A stretch of 17,095 nucleotides of DNA from Gammaproteobacteria bacterium (GTDB lineage: Bacteria > Pseudomonadota > Gammaproteobacteria > Pseudomonadales > Pseudohongiellaceae), in NCBI GenBank assembly GCA_016762995.1, contig JAESUT010000169.1, forward strand, positions 1 to 17,095, given 5' to 3'. The notes beneath the pieces are model-generated. The model saw nothing but the letters and a program-made list of their open reading frames with translations, was not told the origin of the DNA and made no database searches. The translations under genes and the position numbers were made by a program. Each line of letters begins with the position of its first letter. Within the stretch, counting starts at the first letter, position 1. This document shows positions 6,458 to 14,579 of the stretch, one piece after another.

Positions 6458-8155
6458 ATGGCTGACAAAATAGTCGGCTTAGCGCGGCGATTAGTAGCAG
6501 AAAAAATGATCGATGAGGCGAAGGCCCAGCAATCTATTCTAGAAGCTAAACACCAAGGCACACCTCTAGCCCACTACCTCGTACGCAATAAGCATGTAGA
6601 TCAATATGCACTAGCTGTCACTACTGCGGACGAGTTTCAATTGCCTCTCATTGAGATCGAGAGCTTTGAACTTGACCATTGTCCGGTGAGTGTTGTCGAT
6701 GCCGATCTAGTTAAAAAGCATCGAATACTCCCTCTCTCTGCTAACAGTACGCGTCTATTCTTAGCTATATCCTATCCAGGCGACCTAAGCGCTATAAATG
6801 AAATCGCGTTTCATTGCGGGCTAAAAATAGAATTGATCATTGCAGAAGATACTAAGCTAGATTCAGCCATCAAGGCGTACTTGCAACGGATCAGCCGCAG
6901 CTATTCAAGCCAGGCAGTTATCGACAGCACACTTGAAGATGAAATCGCTATCAACTCTCCAACCTTGAGCGAAGGCGAAGAGGAGTTAAACACTTTCGAT
7001 GAGACGCCCCTCGTACGTTTCATAAATAATTTACTGTTAGAAGCCATCGCCCTGCGCGCCTCGGATATTCACTTCGAACCCTATGAAAATGTCTACAGAA
7101 TTAGATTTCGCATAGATGGCCTGTTACGTGAAATGACTAGACCCCCAGTTAAGCTTACTGCCCGACTCGCGTCGCGAATAAAAATCATGGCACATCTTGA
7201 TATTGCTGAGAAACGAGTTCCTCAAGATGGTCGACTCCGTATCCGGCTCGCGGGAAAAAGATCTATCGATTTTCGCGTCAGTAGTCTACCCACACTTTGG
7301 GGCGAAAAGATTGTAATGCGAATTCTCGATCCTCTGAGCACTAATCTCAATATAGACACTCTAGGCATGGAGCCAGGGCAAAAAGAAGCGTACTTGCAGG
7401 CTCTGCAAAAACAACAGGGCCTAATTCTGGTTACTGGCCCCACGGGCAGCGGGAAGAGCCTAACTCTTTATAGTGGTCTAAATAGTTTGAATGCAAGCAC
7501 AAGAAATATATCGACAGTGGAAGATCCCGTCGAAATTACCATCGAAGGAATTAACCAACTTGCTGTAAACGTGAAGACGGGGATCTCATTCTCTGGCGCA
7601 CTGCGCGCGATCCTCCGCCAAGACCCGGACATTATTATGTTGGGCGAGATCAGGGATCTGGAAACGGCAGAGATCGTGTTACGTGCAGCACAGACAGGTC
7701 ATCTAGTACTTACCACTCTGCACACGCTGAGCGCCGCGGCGAGCCTCAACAGGCTGCGCAATATTGGCATTCCTCGCTATAACCTCGCGAGCACTATTAG
7801 CCTGATTGTGGCGCAGAGGCTGGCGCGCAAGCTCTGTGAACGCTGTAAAGAAGCTATCGAAATACCTGAAAAAATACTTATAGAGCAAGGATTGACGACG
7901 CAGCTGCATCCAAACCCTCAGCTCTTCCGCGCAACAGGCTGTGACGACTGTGTGGATGGATTTAGAGGGAGAGTCGGCTTTTATGAAGTAGTTCCTGTAT
8001 CCAAGGGCCTGTCTCGAATTATCATGGAGGGGGGCAGAACACAGCAGTTCCGTAAACACATGAGAAAGCACGGATATCTTAATCTTCGGCAAGCAGCACT
8101 ACTCAAAGTTGCACAGGGACTGACCAGCCTAGAAGAGGCTAACAGACTGACTTAA
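6458..8155 (+). CDS. pilB: Type IV pilus extension ATPase PilB
   Basis: 565 residues from the ATG at 6458, the usual length of PilB. The frame opens at a TTG at 6404, but the family normally begins close to MADKIVGLARRLV. The N-terminal T2SSE_N domain (about 1-150) is followed by the GspE/PilB ATPase: Walker A GPTGSGKS (327-334), Asp-box region EDPVEI (355-360), Walker B IIMLGEIRD (392-400), His-box TGHLVLTTLHT (413-423), and a zinc-binding four-Cys unit (CERC 460-463, CDDC 495-498). The cytoplasmic hexamer hydrolyses ATP to drive pilin insertion through PilC. Walker A ends in Ser rather than the more common Thr, which remains functional in P-loops. A weak AGAGA precedes the ATG. It heads the pilB-pilC-pilD-coaE-yacG series. 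No clear promoter was found in the gap to the divergent tfpZ-like gene. Confidence 0.95.
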   Translation: MADKIVGLARRLVAEKMIDEAKAQQSILEAKHQGTPLAHYLVRNKHVDQYALAVTTADEFQLPLIEIESFELDHCPVSVVDADLVKKHRILPLSANSTRLFLAISYPGDLSAINEIAFHCGLKIELIIAEDTKLDSAIKAYLQRISRSYSSQAVIDSTLEDEIAINSPTLSEGEEELNTFDETPLVRFINNLLLEAIALRASDIHFEPYENVYRIRFRIDGLLREMTRPPVKLTARLASRIKIMAHLDIAEKRVPQDGRLRIRLAGKRSIDFRVSSLPTLWGEKIVMRILDPLSTNLNIDTLGMEPGQKEAYLQALQKQQGLILVTGPTGSGKSLTLYSGLNSLNASTRNISTVEDPVEITIEGINQLAVNVKTGISFSGALRAILRQDPDIIMLGEIRDLETAEIVLRAAQTGHLVLTTLHTLSAAASLNRLRNIGIPRYNLASTISLIVAQRLARKLCERCKEAIEIPEKILIEQGLTTQLHPNPQLFRATGCDDCVDGFRGRVGFYEVVPVSKGLSRIIMEGGRTQQFRKHMRKHGYLNLRQAALLKVAQGLTSLEEANRLT

Positions 8156-8225
8156 ATACAAAATTCCACACTATCGTGCTATCATTAGCGCGATCTAACG
8201 ACTAGATAACTTGGCGAGGCGCCCT

Positions 8226-9443
8226 ATGGCTACTGAAGCAATACAAACCACCTACCTTTGGCAAGGTACCGATAAAAACGGTAACAAGACCAAAGGCGAG
8301 ATTCAGGGGAGTAGCCAGGCTCTAGTGAAGGCGCAACTGCGCAAGCAGGGAGTTGCTCCGACCAAGGTCAAGCGCAAGTCAAAGGATCTATTCGGGCCTA
8401 GAAAACAAAAAATCAAGCCTATGGATATTGCCGTGTTCACGCGCCAGCTAGCAACGATGATGAAATCAGGCATCCCCCTTGTGCAATCATTTGAGATCGT
8501 CGGCGAAAGCCTAGAAAACCCATCTATGCGCGAATTAGTTGGCCGTATACGCGACGATGTAGCCGCAGGTAATACCTTCGCCGACTGTATTCGCAAACAC
8601 CCACGCTATTTCGATGACCTATTCTGCAACTTAGTAGATGCCGGCGAGCAATCCGGCGCGTTAGAAACCATGCTTGATCGCTTGGCCACGTATAAAGAAA
8701 AATCCGAAGCACTGAAGTCTAAGATAAAGAAGGCGATGAACTACCCGATCGCTGTAGTCTGCATTGCCCTTGTGGTCACGGGGATTCTGCTTATCAAAGT
8801 GGTACCTCAGTTCGCTACCACCTTCTCTAGCTTTGGTGCCGATCTACCGGCATTTACACTCTTCGTATTAGGCCTTTCTGATTTGGCAATCGCACACTGG
8901 TGGAAAATATTGATAGGAATCACTCTCTTTGGTTACGTTTTTAAGGAAGCTAAATTGAGATCTGTGAAAGTCGCACAAATGGTAGACAGAATTTCACTGA
9001 AGCTGCCCATAGTTGGCCCGATATTAAACACTTCTTGCTATGCGCGCTTTACGCGAACATTATCAACCACCTTTTCCGCCGGTGTGCCTCTCGTAGACGC
9101 CTTAGAGTCAGTGGCAGGAGCTACTGGTAATATCGTTTACTCCACAGCAACCAGAAAAATTAGAGACGATGTGACAACTGGGCAACAGCTCAATTTTGCC
9201 ATTAAGAACACCACCCTGTTTCCGGCCATGATTACTCAAATGGTTGGTATTGGAGAAGAATCAGGCGCCTTGGATTCGATGCTGGATAAGTGCGCTGTCT
9301 ACTATGAAGCCGAAGTAGATAATGCAGTAGACGGACTCACCGCCTTGATGGAGCCGATGATCATGGCTGTATTGGGCATATTGATCGGCGGCTTGATGAT
9401 TGCGATGTACCTGCCAATTTTCCAACTCGGCGCGGTGATGTAA
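8226..9443 (+). CDS. pilC: Type IV pilus inner-membrane platform protein PilC
   Basis: 405 residues from the ATG at 8226, where GGCGAGG stands 6 nt upstream; the TTG at 8211 lies across that site and is rejected. Two T2SSF repeats are visible, each with the FTRQLATMM / FTRTLSTTF opening and a GxPLVxxxE core (about residues 65-190 and 270-395), each followed by an E-Q/E-SGAL-MLD segment. Membrane helices occur near 175-195, 225-240 and at the C-terminus (LGILIGGLMIAMYLPIF). PilC links the PilB motor to pilin subunits in the inner membrane. It is 70 bp downstream of pilB and 15 bp upstream of pilD. Nothing is missing or broken. Confidence 0.95.
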   Translation: MATEAIQTTYLWQGTDKNGNKTKGEIQGSSQALVKAQLRKQGVAPTKVKRKSKDLFGPRKQKIKPMDIAVFTRQLATMMKSGIPLVQSFEIVGESLENPSMRELVGRIRDDVAAGNTFADCIRKHPRYFDDLFCNLVDAGEQSGALETMLDRLATYKEKSEALKSKIKKAMNYPIAVVCIALVVTGILLIKVVPQFATTFSSFGADLPAFTLFVLGLSDLAIAHWWKILIGITLFGYVFKEAKLRSVKVAQMVDRISLKLPIVGPILNTSCYARFTRTLSTTFSAGVPLVDALESVAGATGNIVYSTATRKIRDDVTTGQQLNFAIKNTTLFPAMITQMVGIGEESGALDSMLDKCAVYYEAEVDNAVDGLTALMEPMIMAVLGILIGGLMIAMYLPIFQLGAVM

Positions 9444-9458
9444 CCGTTATAACACTGC

Positions 9459-10358
9459 ATGGAAATAACTGACCTCCTCTCTTCTAGCCCAGCTTTCCTA
9501 CTAACCGTCTGTATCATTTTAGGACTGTTAGTCGGAAGCTTCCTCAATGTAGTAGTCTACCGACTACCTATAATGCTACAGCGCGACTGGCGCGAGCAAT
9601 GCTGCGACTATCTCGAAATAGAAAATACCACTCCTGACAGCAACGAATCCTCTGCTAAGTTTAAAACATTCAATCTGCAGAAACCTGATTCACATTGCCC
9701 ACTTTGCAATCACAAAATAAAGCCATGGGAAAACATCCCTGTTCTGAGCTATCTATTTCTCCGCGGTAAGTGCTCTAACTGCAAAGCAAAAATTTCAATT
9801 CGCTATCCTAGCGTCGAATTTGTGAGTGGCGTTCTTTCAGGCTTAGTCGCATTTCACTTTGGTGCCACTTGGCTAACGATAGCCTTGCTATTCTTAACCT
9901 GGGCATTAATAGCTCTTACGCTTATCGATTTTGATCATCAGCTACTACCCGACAACATCACGCTGCCACTTATTTGGCTTGGCTTACTCGTCAACACAAT
10001 CGATCTCGGGTTCGGCGTTACGCTAAGGGACGCCGTGATTGGTGCGATTGCAGGATATCTCACACTCTGGATCTTTTTCTGGGCGTTTAAACTGGCAACT
10101 GGAAAAGAGGGTATGGGTTACGGGGATTTCAAGTTGTTGTCCGCCCTAGGAGCTTGGATGGGTTGGCAGAGTCTGCTGCCTATAATTATTCTTTCTTCAC
10201 TCGTAGGCGCTGTGTTCGGTATCGGAATGATACTACTTTTAGGAAGAGACAAGTCCGTGCCAATGCCATTCGGCCCGTTTCTCGCCGGAGCCGGGTTTCT
10301 CATGTTGATATGGGGCCCTCAATTAAGCGCATTCTATATCGACAACTTCATCAGCTAG
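9459..10358 (+). CDS. pilD: Prepilin peptidase/N-methyltransferase PilD
   Basis: 299 residues, normal length. After the first helix comes GSFLNVVVYRLP (26-37), then a cytoplasmic loop with the zinc-binding pairs CPLC (80-83) and CSNC (105-108) of the bifunctional enzymes. The aspartyl protease motifs are IDFDHQLLPD (156-165) and GYGDFKLL (220-227), with Asp223 as a catalytic residue. About eight membrane helices are present. It cleaves prepilin leaders after Gly and methylates the new N-terminal Phe; both pilins in this window have matching sites, as would pseudopilins of any type II secretion system. The start ATG is 15 bp after pilC and lacks a clear ribosome-binding site, which suggests coupled translation. 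Confidence 0.95.
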   Translation: MEITDLLSSSPAFLLTVCIILGLLVGSFLNVVVYRLPIMLQRDWREQCCDYLEIENTTPDSNESSAKFKTFNLQKPDSHCPLCNHKIKPWENIPVLSYLFLRGKCSNCKAKISIRYPSVEFVSGVLSGLVAFHFGATWLTIALLFLTWALIALTLIDFDHQLLPDNITLPLIWLGLLVNTIDLGFGVTLRDAVIGAIAGYLTLWIFFWAFKLATGKEGMGYGDFKLLSALGAWMGWQSLLPIIILSSLVGAVFGIGMILLLGRDKSVPMPFGPFLAGAGFLMLIWGPQLSAFYIDNFIS

Positions 10359-10396
10359 AACAAGCTCTCAACAATTGTTATTCAGGCCCTGTCAGA

Positions 10397-11008
10397 ATGA
10401 ACACTGTAAAAAAAACTATAGTCGGCCTTACTGGCGGAATCGGTAGCGGCAAGTCTGCCGCGGCCAAGATATTTCTAGCATTGGGAGTTGAAGTCATTGA
10501 TGCTGACGCACTCGCGAGAGAAGTCGTCGAACTAGGACAGCCAGCGCTCAGCGATATTGCCGCTCACTTCGGCGACGGTATACTAACTACTGAAGGGAAC
10601 CTTGATAGGGCCGCGCTTCGCAGCATCGTGTTCTCGAACCCCGAACACAAATCTTGGCTAGAGGGTTTATTGCACCCGCTAATTGCGGAATTACTGCAGC
10701 GTCGGTTGGACGCAACTAAGTCCCCTTATGCAATTCTAGAATCTCCACTGTTATTAGAAACAGAGCAGCACAAGCTGGTACAGAGGGTGCTCGTGATCGA
10801 TGCAGATGAAGAAACCCAGATAGCAAGAGCGTTAAGAAGGGATGGAGGCGACGAAAAAACAATTCGATCTATCATTGCCTCACAGATTAATCGCGATGAG
10901 AGAGTTCAGCGCGCAGATGATCTCGTGCCTAACGAAGCGAGCCTAGAGCAACTCAAAGTAAACATTGAGGCGCTTCACAGTAAATATATGGAAATGGTAA
11001 CTGAATAA
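10397..11008 (+). CDS. coaE: Dephospho-CoA kinase CoaE
   Basis: 203 residues from the ATG at 10397, the usual size. The frame runs back into pilD, but the conserved protein starts just before IVGLTGGIGSGKS, so the internal ATG is chosen. The P-loop GGIGSGKS is at residues 13-20, followed by VIDADALAREVV, LRSIVF, HPLI and ESPLLLET, as in CoaE. It phosphorylates the 3'-hydroxyl of dephospho-CoA with ATP, the last step of CoA synthesis, in the cytoplasm. It follows pilD by 38 bp, the standard gammaproteobacterial pairing, and its TAA stop overlaps the yacG start by one base (TAATG), showing translational coupling. Confidence 0.95.
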   Translation: MNTVKKTIVGLTGGIGSGKSAAAKIFLALGVEVIDADALAREVVELGQPALSDIAAHFGDGILTTEGNLDRAALRSIVFSNPEHKSWLEGLLHPLIAELLQRRLDATKSPYAILESPLLLETEQHKLVQRVLVIDADEETQIARALRRDGGDEKTIRSIIASQINRDERVQRADDLVPNEASLEQLKVNIEALHSKYMEMVTE

Positions 11009-11199
11009 TGAACATAAAAACTACTGTCGTCGACTGCCCAAATTGTAAGAAGTCAGTTGAGTGGACGGATGAGAATAACTTCCGGCCATTTTGTAGCAGA
11101 CGCTGCAAGCTAATCGATTTTGGAGGATGGGCTAGCGAACGCAATAGCATTCCTGGAGAATCCGTTTACCCTGCCATAGCGGATGAATACGACCAGTAA
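11008..11199 (+). CDS. yacG: DNA gyrase inhibitor YacG, zinc-binding
   Basis: 63 residues. The single zinc site is CPNC (10-13) with FCSRRC (28-33), followed by KLIDFGGWASERNSIPG, which is diagnostic of the family. YacG binds GyrB and inhibits gyrase in Escherichia coli; it usually follows coaE, as here, with a one-base overlap. It is the last gene of the plus-strand pilus/CoA run and is convergent with the secreted-protein gene, 38 bp away; no terminator was recognised in that gap. Confidence 0.93.
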   Translation: MNIKTTVVDCPNCKKSVEWTDENNFRPFCSRRCKLIDFGGWASERNSIPGESVYPAIADEYDQ

Positions 11200-11237
11200 C
11201 CCAAATCTTTGCCTCTAGAAAAACAAAACCCTGCTGA

Positions 11238-13298
11238 TTAAAGTGGTGTTCCCGTTATAGCGGGCATTGGCATCCAATAGAACTTACTGCTCTCATCGTG
11301 CACTTCATTCTCAAGAAAGATAATAAGAAAATTTCCATCCAGTGAGATTCGAATCTTTTTAATCTTCTCGCTTTCCAGCAACCCCAACTCAAAATCTTCT
11401 AAAATTAGATGCGTTATTACATCAAAGAAATAGAGTTTGTCGTTGTCCGTGGCAATTAGAATTGTTCCTGCTTTGTTAAAGGTCGCACTAACCGGCGAAC
11501 TACCTAAGAACCACTCTCCATCGGAATCGAAATAATCATCGGGCGCCATGTCGACGATACTAAAATTCTGTGTACTGCGATTGCCATTAGGGCAGGTGTA
11601 GGCGAGTCTCGTGCCGTCAGGTGAGGTCGTGAAATCCGTGCAGGAACTACCTACCGCGATATCCGTATTAGGAAGAAAGGTAAGTGCATTTGTCGCTGTA
11701 TCAAAATCGAAAGTAGCAAGGTTTGAAGCAGTAGCCAAGAATACGTGGTCCAAGACATCGTCGTATTCAACTCTTACCGGATCTTCTAGTGGGATACTCT
11801 CCGTTAAGAAATCAGCATTTTCTGACATCAGCCCCAACCAAAGACCCGTAGATGAGAAAGGCACAGTTCCAGTACCAGGGTCCGTTTGTATATTGTCGAA
11901 CATAAGTGCGAATACGTTCCCATCTTCACCTAGAGTAAGATCACGCAGCGACCACCTATAAGTAAACCCAGAAAGCGTCTGCGTTACATTATTCGAAGTA
12001 ATACTCCCTGTATTCAAGTCAAGCTTATAAAGTCTCTGCGTCTCTGGGTGTACGGTCATGAAGATCATTCCATTGTCTTCATCTACTGTGAATTGATCCG
12101 GTATTTGACCAAAGCTATAGGTGTTACCCGTTTCACCCGATATAAGATTTCGCTCAACTACGCGGTTACGCACAGAGTCACCTATCAACACCCAACCGTG
12201 GCAGAGAGGCACAAAGTCCTGACTGGATTCAGTGATTAAACCACCACCCAATGCTGAAATCGTTGCCTCCGAAGGCCCTGACTGAACGGCACCAATGCTA
12301 AGAGTTTCGAAACGCATCGGGTTCGAGCCTTCTATGAATTCCAACCTGAAGGAAAGCTGCTCTTCATTAAAGTTGACACTCGGCACATCCAAAATCCCGG
12401 AATTAACGGAGTAGCTCGATGCACCAATCGCGACGCTCGATACCGCAGGAGGAGAGAATGCGCTGCAATTAAGTAAACCAGCACCGGAAACAGGTGGTGC
12501 CGCTACCCCAGTACCTGTAATTTCTGCCTGTGTTAGCTGAAAAATTAAATTGTTCGCATCCACCATCTGCATCTGTAAAGCGATCTCACCAATTCCAGCC
12601 ACTTCTACATTCTGAACCCCCAGCGTATATCCATCGAAGCGGGCAGAATCTGTGGCAATTGCTGGAACCGCTCCTGGGGTAAAGGTTAGCGAGTAGTTTG
12701 TGCGAAATTTAACGCCTGTCCATGCAGGAATGCTCGTCGTCAAAACCGCAGACGGCAGCACTGCACTCTTAATTCTAAACGCAACATATTGGCTACTATT
12801 CAAAACCGAATTAACCGCCCCTGTCACATCGATATCGATCTGAGTAAGACCTACGGCGTCAATCTCTGCGATAGCTGCAGAAAATCCAGCGGAATAGTCG
12901 GTAAATTCAACTACGCCATTATCTGAATACATATAGATTTCTAACGGTGCTACGCCATTTTGCGTATAGACCGTCTCGATCGGCAATGTCAGGGTTGCTT
13001 GGCTTACACTAGCGGTGGTATTGAAATCGAAAACAGCGACGGCTGCATCTATGAAATCTGTACCGGTCACTGCCCAACCGTCAGAACTGACGTAGGATGC
13101 GTTTACCGCAGCCCCTACGGCCGCTGGCTCATCTGCTACACCGTTTTCATCGTTTGTTTCATCTGTGGGCACCACTTCAACTGGGTTTTTCTCAACCAGC
13201 ACGCCATCAGCGACCAATATGGCTGAATCCGCAAAGGCTACATTCATTGCTAAGAGCTTTGATGCAACTAAACTCGCCAATACCAATTTCTGTAACAT
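11238..13298 (-). CDS. Large secreted protein: N-terminal beta-sandwich, C-terminal beta-propeller-like region, unknown function
   Basis: 686 residues from the ATG at 13296-13298, preceded by GGGA 7 nt upstream. A longer frame from 13391 would bury the signal peptide (MLQKLVLASLVASKLLAMNVAFA|DS, likely cut after Ala23) and is rejected. An acidic, Pro/Glu/Asp-rich stretch (about 38-60) leads to a beta-rich module (about 68-205) whose YMYSDNGVVEFTDYSAG and IDIDVTGAVNSVL segments resemble DNRLRE/CBM-type domains. A middle beta domain has two cysteines. From about 390 the chain shows repeating four-strand units (for example IPDQFTVDEDNGMIFMTV, TDFTTSPDGTRLAYTCP, VSATFNKAGTILIATDNDKLYFFD) like a YVTN/WD40-type propeller. 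No membrane anchor or sorting tail is seen. It may bind polysaccharide or act at the cell surface. No function can be assigned. Confidence 0.72.
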   Translation of the reverse strand: MLQKLVLASLVASKLLAMNVAFADSAILVADGVLVEKNPVEVVPTDETNDENGVADEPAAVGAAVNASYVSSDGWAVTGTDFIDAAVAVFDFNTTASVSQATLTLPIETVYTQNGVAPLEIYMYSDNGVVEFTDYSAGFSAAIAEIDAVGLTQIDIDVTGAVNSVLNSSQYVAFRIKSAVLPSAVLTTSIPAWTGVKFRTNYSLTFTPGAVPAIATDSARFDGYTLGVQNVEVAGIGEIALQMQMVDANNLIFQLTQAEITGTGVAAPPVSGAGLLNCSAFSPPAVSSVAIGASSYSVNSGILDVPSVNFNEEQLSFRLEFIEGSNPMRFETLSIGAVQSGPSEATISALGGGLITESSQDFVPLCHGWVLIGDSVRNRVVERNLISGETGNTYSFGQIPDQFTVDEDNGMIFMTVHPETQRLYKLDLNTGSITSNNVTQTLSGFTYRWSLRDLTLGEDGNVFALMFDNIQTDPGTGTVPFSSTGLWLGLMSENADFLTESIPLEDPVRVEYDDVLDHVFLATASNLATFDFDTATNALTFLPNTDIAVGSSCTDFTTSPDGTRLAYTCPNGNRSTQNFSIVDMAPDDYFDSDGEWFLGSSPVSATFNKAGTILIATDNDKLYFFDVITHLILEDFELGLLESEKIKKIRISLDGNFLIIFLENEVHDESSKFYWMPMPAITGTPL

Positions 13299-13320
13299 AG
13301 TAATTCCCAAAGTTTCTCTA

Positions 13321-13343
13321 GAGCCCGACAACAAGACGGGCTC
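13321..13343 (-). other. Hairpin in the leader of the secreted-protein gene
   Basis: GAGCCCG (13321-13327) and CGGGCTC (13337-13343) form a GC-rich 7-bp stem with a 9-nt loop, 22 nt upstream of the start codon on the minus strand. It has no T-tract and does not cover the ribosome-binding site, so it may affect mRNA stability or access rather than termination. Confidence 0.4.
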
Positions 13344-13362
13344 ATTCATTTCGTGCACTAAT

Positions 13363-13422
13363 GTTCTAAAGTATTTCTGTATTTTCAACAAGTTAGCGGA
13401 AATCTCAGTGACCTACGTCACA
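13363..13422 (-). promoter_or_regulatory. CRP/Vfr-like site and weak promoter for the secreted-protein gene
   Basis: AGTGA-cctacg-TCACA (13407-13422) differs from the CRP consensus TGTGA-N6-TCACA at one base. On the minus strand a weak -35/-10 pair, TTGTTG and TAGAAC (13363-13368) with a 17-bp spacer, lies downstream. The site centre would be about 58-61 bp before the transcription start, close to the class I CRP position. The promoter itself is poor. Confidence 0.4.
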
Positions 13423-13613
13423 TAAATGCCCGTAACAACGCGCGGCGCTTCTTGGCTCTCCACATCGCTGTATCTGCCTAATTCGGGAATACTTTATCAA
13501 AAAAGCATGATTTACTCGCTAATTTATACCTAGCTAATTCTATTTATATCAGTAGCTTGCTGGACTTAGCGAAGACTTTCCTTAAATGTCCATTAGCAGG
13601 GTGTTCAGCGTGC

Positions 13614-14570
13614 TTAGAGAGGTGAAAAAGCCGAGATTCCAGCGATGCCAAAGCCTCGATGGCTTTTGCAGGTGGAGAGATCCTGAGGCTCCATGTCTCC
13701 TAAGGCAAAAACAGGTAAATTAACACGACTTGCCAATTGCTTAAAACCGTCCCATCCAAACCTTTGCGACTCAGCGTATTTACCTGTCTCAGAAACCGAA
13801 GAAAGAAAGGCAAAGTCTGCATCAAGCGCTTCAGCATGCTGAAGCCCAGTTATGTCATGACATGATACGCCAAATAGCTTCTCACTAGATACCGGGCGCG
13901 AATCGATGATCGAAGCCTGCTGGGAGGTTAAATGCAGCGCCCTAAGACTAGGCAGGCGTTCTTTGTTCATGGTTTTACTGAAGGGGGAATACAGAAGCTT
14001 TGCCCCACTAACCTGACATAGCTCCTCAGCCCACTTGAACCACTTAAGGTAGGTAGCCTCATCCGCCGACTTCTGCCGAAAATAAATTAGACGAGAATTG
14101 AGGCCTAACTGATGTTGGATAATATCGCGCAACTCGCCGAAATTCTGAGCATCTGGAGTAATAGAAATTAACTCGGGTAGGTTTAGTGCGCGGATAATGC
14201 GCTCATTGGCTTTGGGGAAATCTGCCTCTCTTAGTTTAGAAAGTACACGCCATTCAACCGCCTGCCCTTCTCTTCCTTGTGGTATCCCTGAAAATTTTTC
14301 AATACGCCAAACATCTAAGTGTACCGACTTGTCGCTGTATTCATGATTGATCTGAATCAGCGGAGTGCAAGCCTGCACATTGATTCCTAATTCTTCCTCA
14401 AACTCTCTATTCAGCGCGTGCTCAACCGACTCGCCTTCTTCCACTTTACCTCCGGGAAATTCCCAGAGGCCGCCTTGATGTGATTGGGCAGGACGTAGTG
14501 CAATCAACACTTCCTGATTGTCATTGAGAAGAACACCGACAGCAACATGAACAATCGAGTTTTTATTCAC
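13614..14570 (-). CDS. mutT: MutT-type Nudix hydrolase fused to a thiamine-phosphate-synthase-like domain
   Basis: 318 residues. The N-terminal Nudix domain (about 1-130) has a perfect Nudix box at 41-63, beginning GKVEEGESVEHALNREF and ending EEELGI, and the MutT-type GGLWEFPGGK lead. This half is expected to hydrolyse 8-oxo-dGTP and keep oxidised guanine out of DNA. The C-terminal half (about 180-318) has a TIM-barrel TPS/ThiE-like pattern: LHLTS, GVSCHDITGLQHAEALDADFAFLSSV, LPVFALGDM and GFGIAGISAF. Known homologues of this fusion, common next to argJ in gammaproteobacteria, have no proven thiamine role. The start is GTG at 14568-14570, 9 bp after argJ, with no visible ribosome-binding site, which suggests coupling to argJ. 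Confidence 0.92.
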   Translation of the reverse strand: MNKNSIVHVAVGVLLNDNQEVLIALRPAQSHQGGLWEFPGGKVEEGESVEHALNREFEEELGINVQACTPLIQINHEYSDKSVHLDVWRIEKFSGIPQGREGQAVEWRVLSKLREADFPKANERIIRALNLPELISITPDAQNFGELRDIIQHQLGLNSRLIYFRQKSADEATYLKWFKWAEELCQVSGAKLLYSPFSKTMNKERLPSLRALHLTSQQASIIDSRPVSSEKLFGVSCHDITGLQHAEALDADFAFLSSVSETGKYAESQRFGWDGFKQLASRVNLPVFALGDMEPQDLSTCKSHRGFGIAGISAFSPL

Positions 14571-14579
14571 AGCACGGTG

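Larger units (their letters stand above)
13299..13613. other. Intergenic region between mutT and the secreted-protein gene
   Basis: This 315-bp AT-rich gap has no credible gene. It contains the leader hairpin (13321-13343) and CRP-like site (13407-13422) of the secreted-protein gene. The left part past mutT (about 13430-13613) shows no clear terminator. Confidence 0.5.

Noticed and set aside
10154..10396. Extended coaE frame overlapping pilD
   Set aside because: The extension is only an open frame inside pilD; CoaE homology begins at the ATG at 10397.
11251..11264. CCCG-TTATAG-CGGG as a terminator for yacG or the secreted-protein gene
   Set aside because: It lies within the secreted-protein coding region, has a 4-bp stem and no T-tract.
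13299..13391. N-terminal extension of the secreted protein
   Set aside because: It would place the signal peptide internally, and the ATG at 13298 has a good ribosome-binding site.
11611..13425. Several plus-strand open frames across the secreted-protein gene
   Set aside because: They are antisense shadows of a longer gene with a signal peptide and coherent domain structure.
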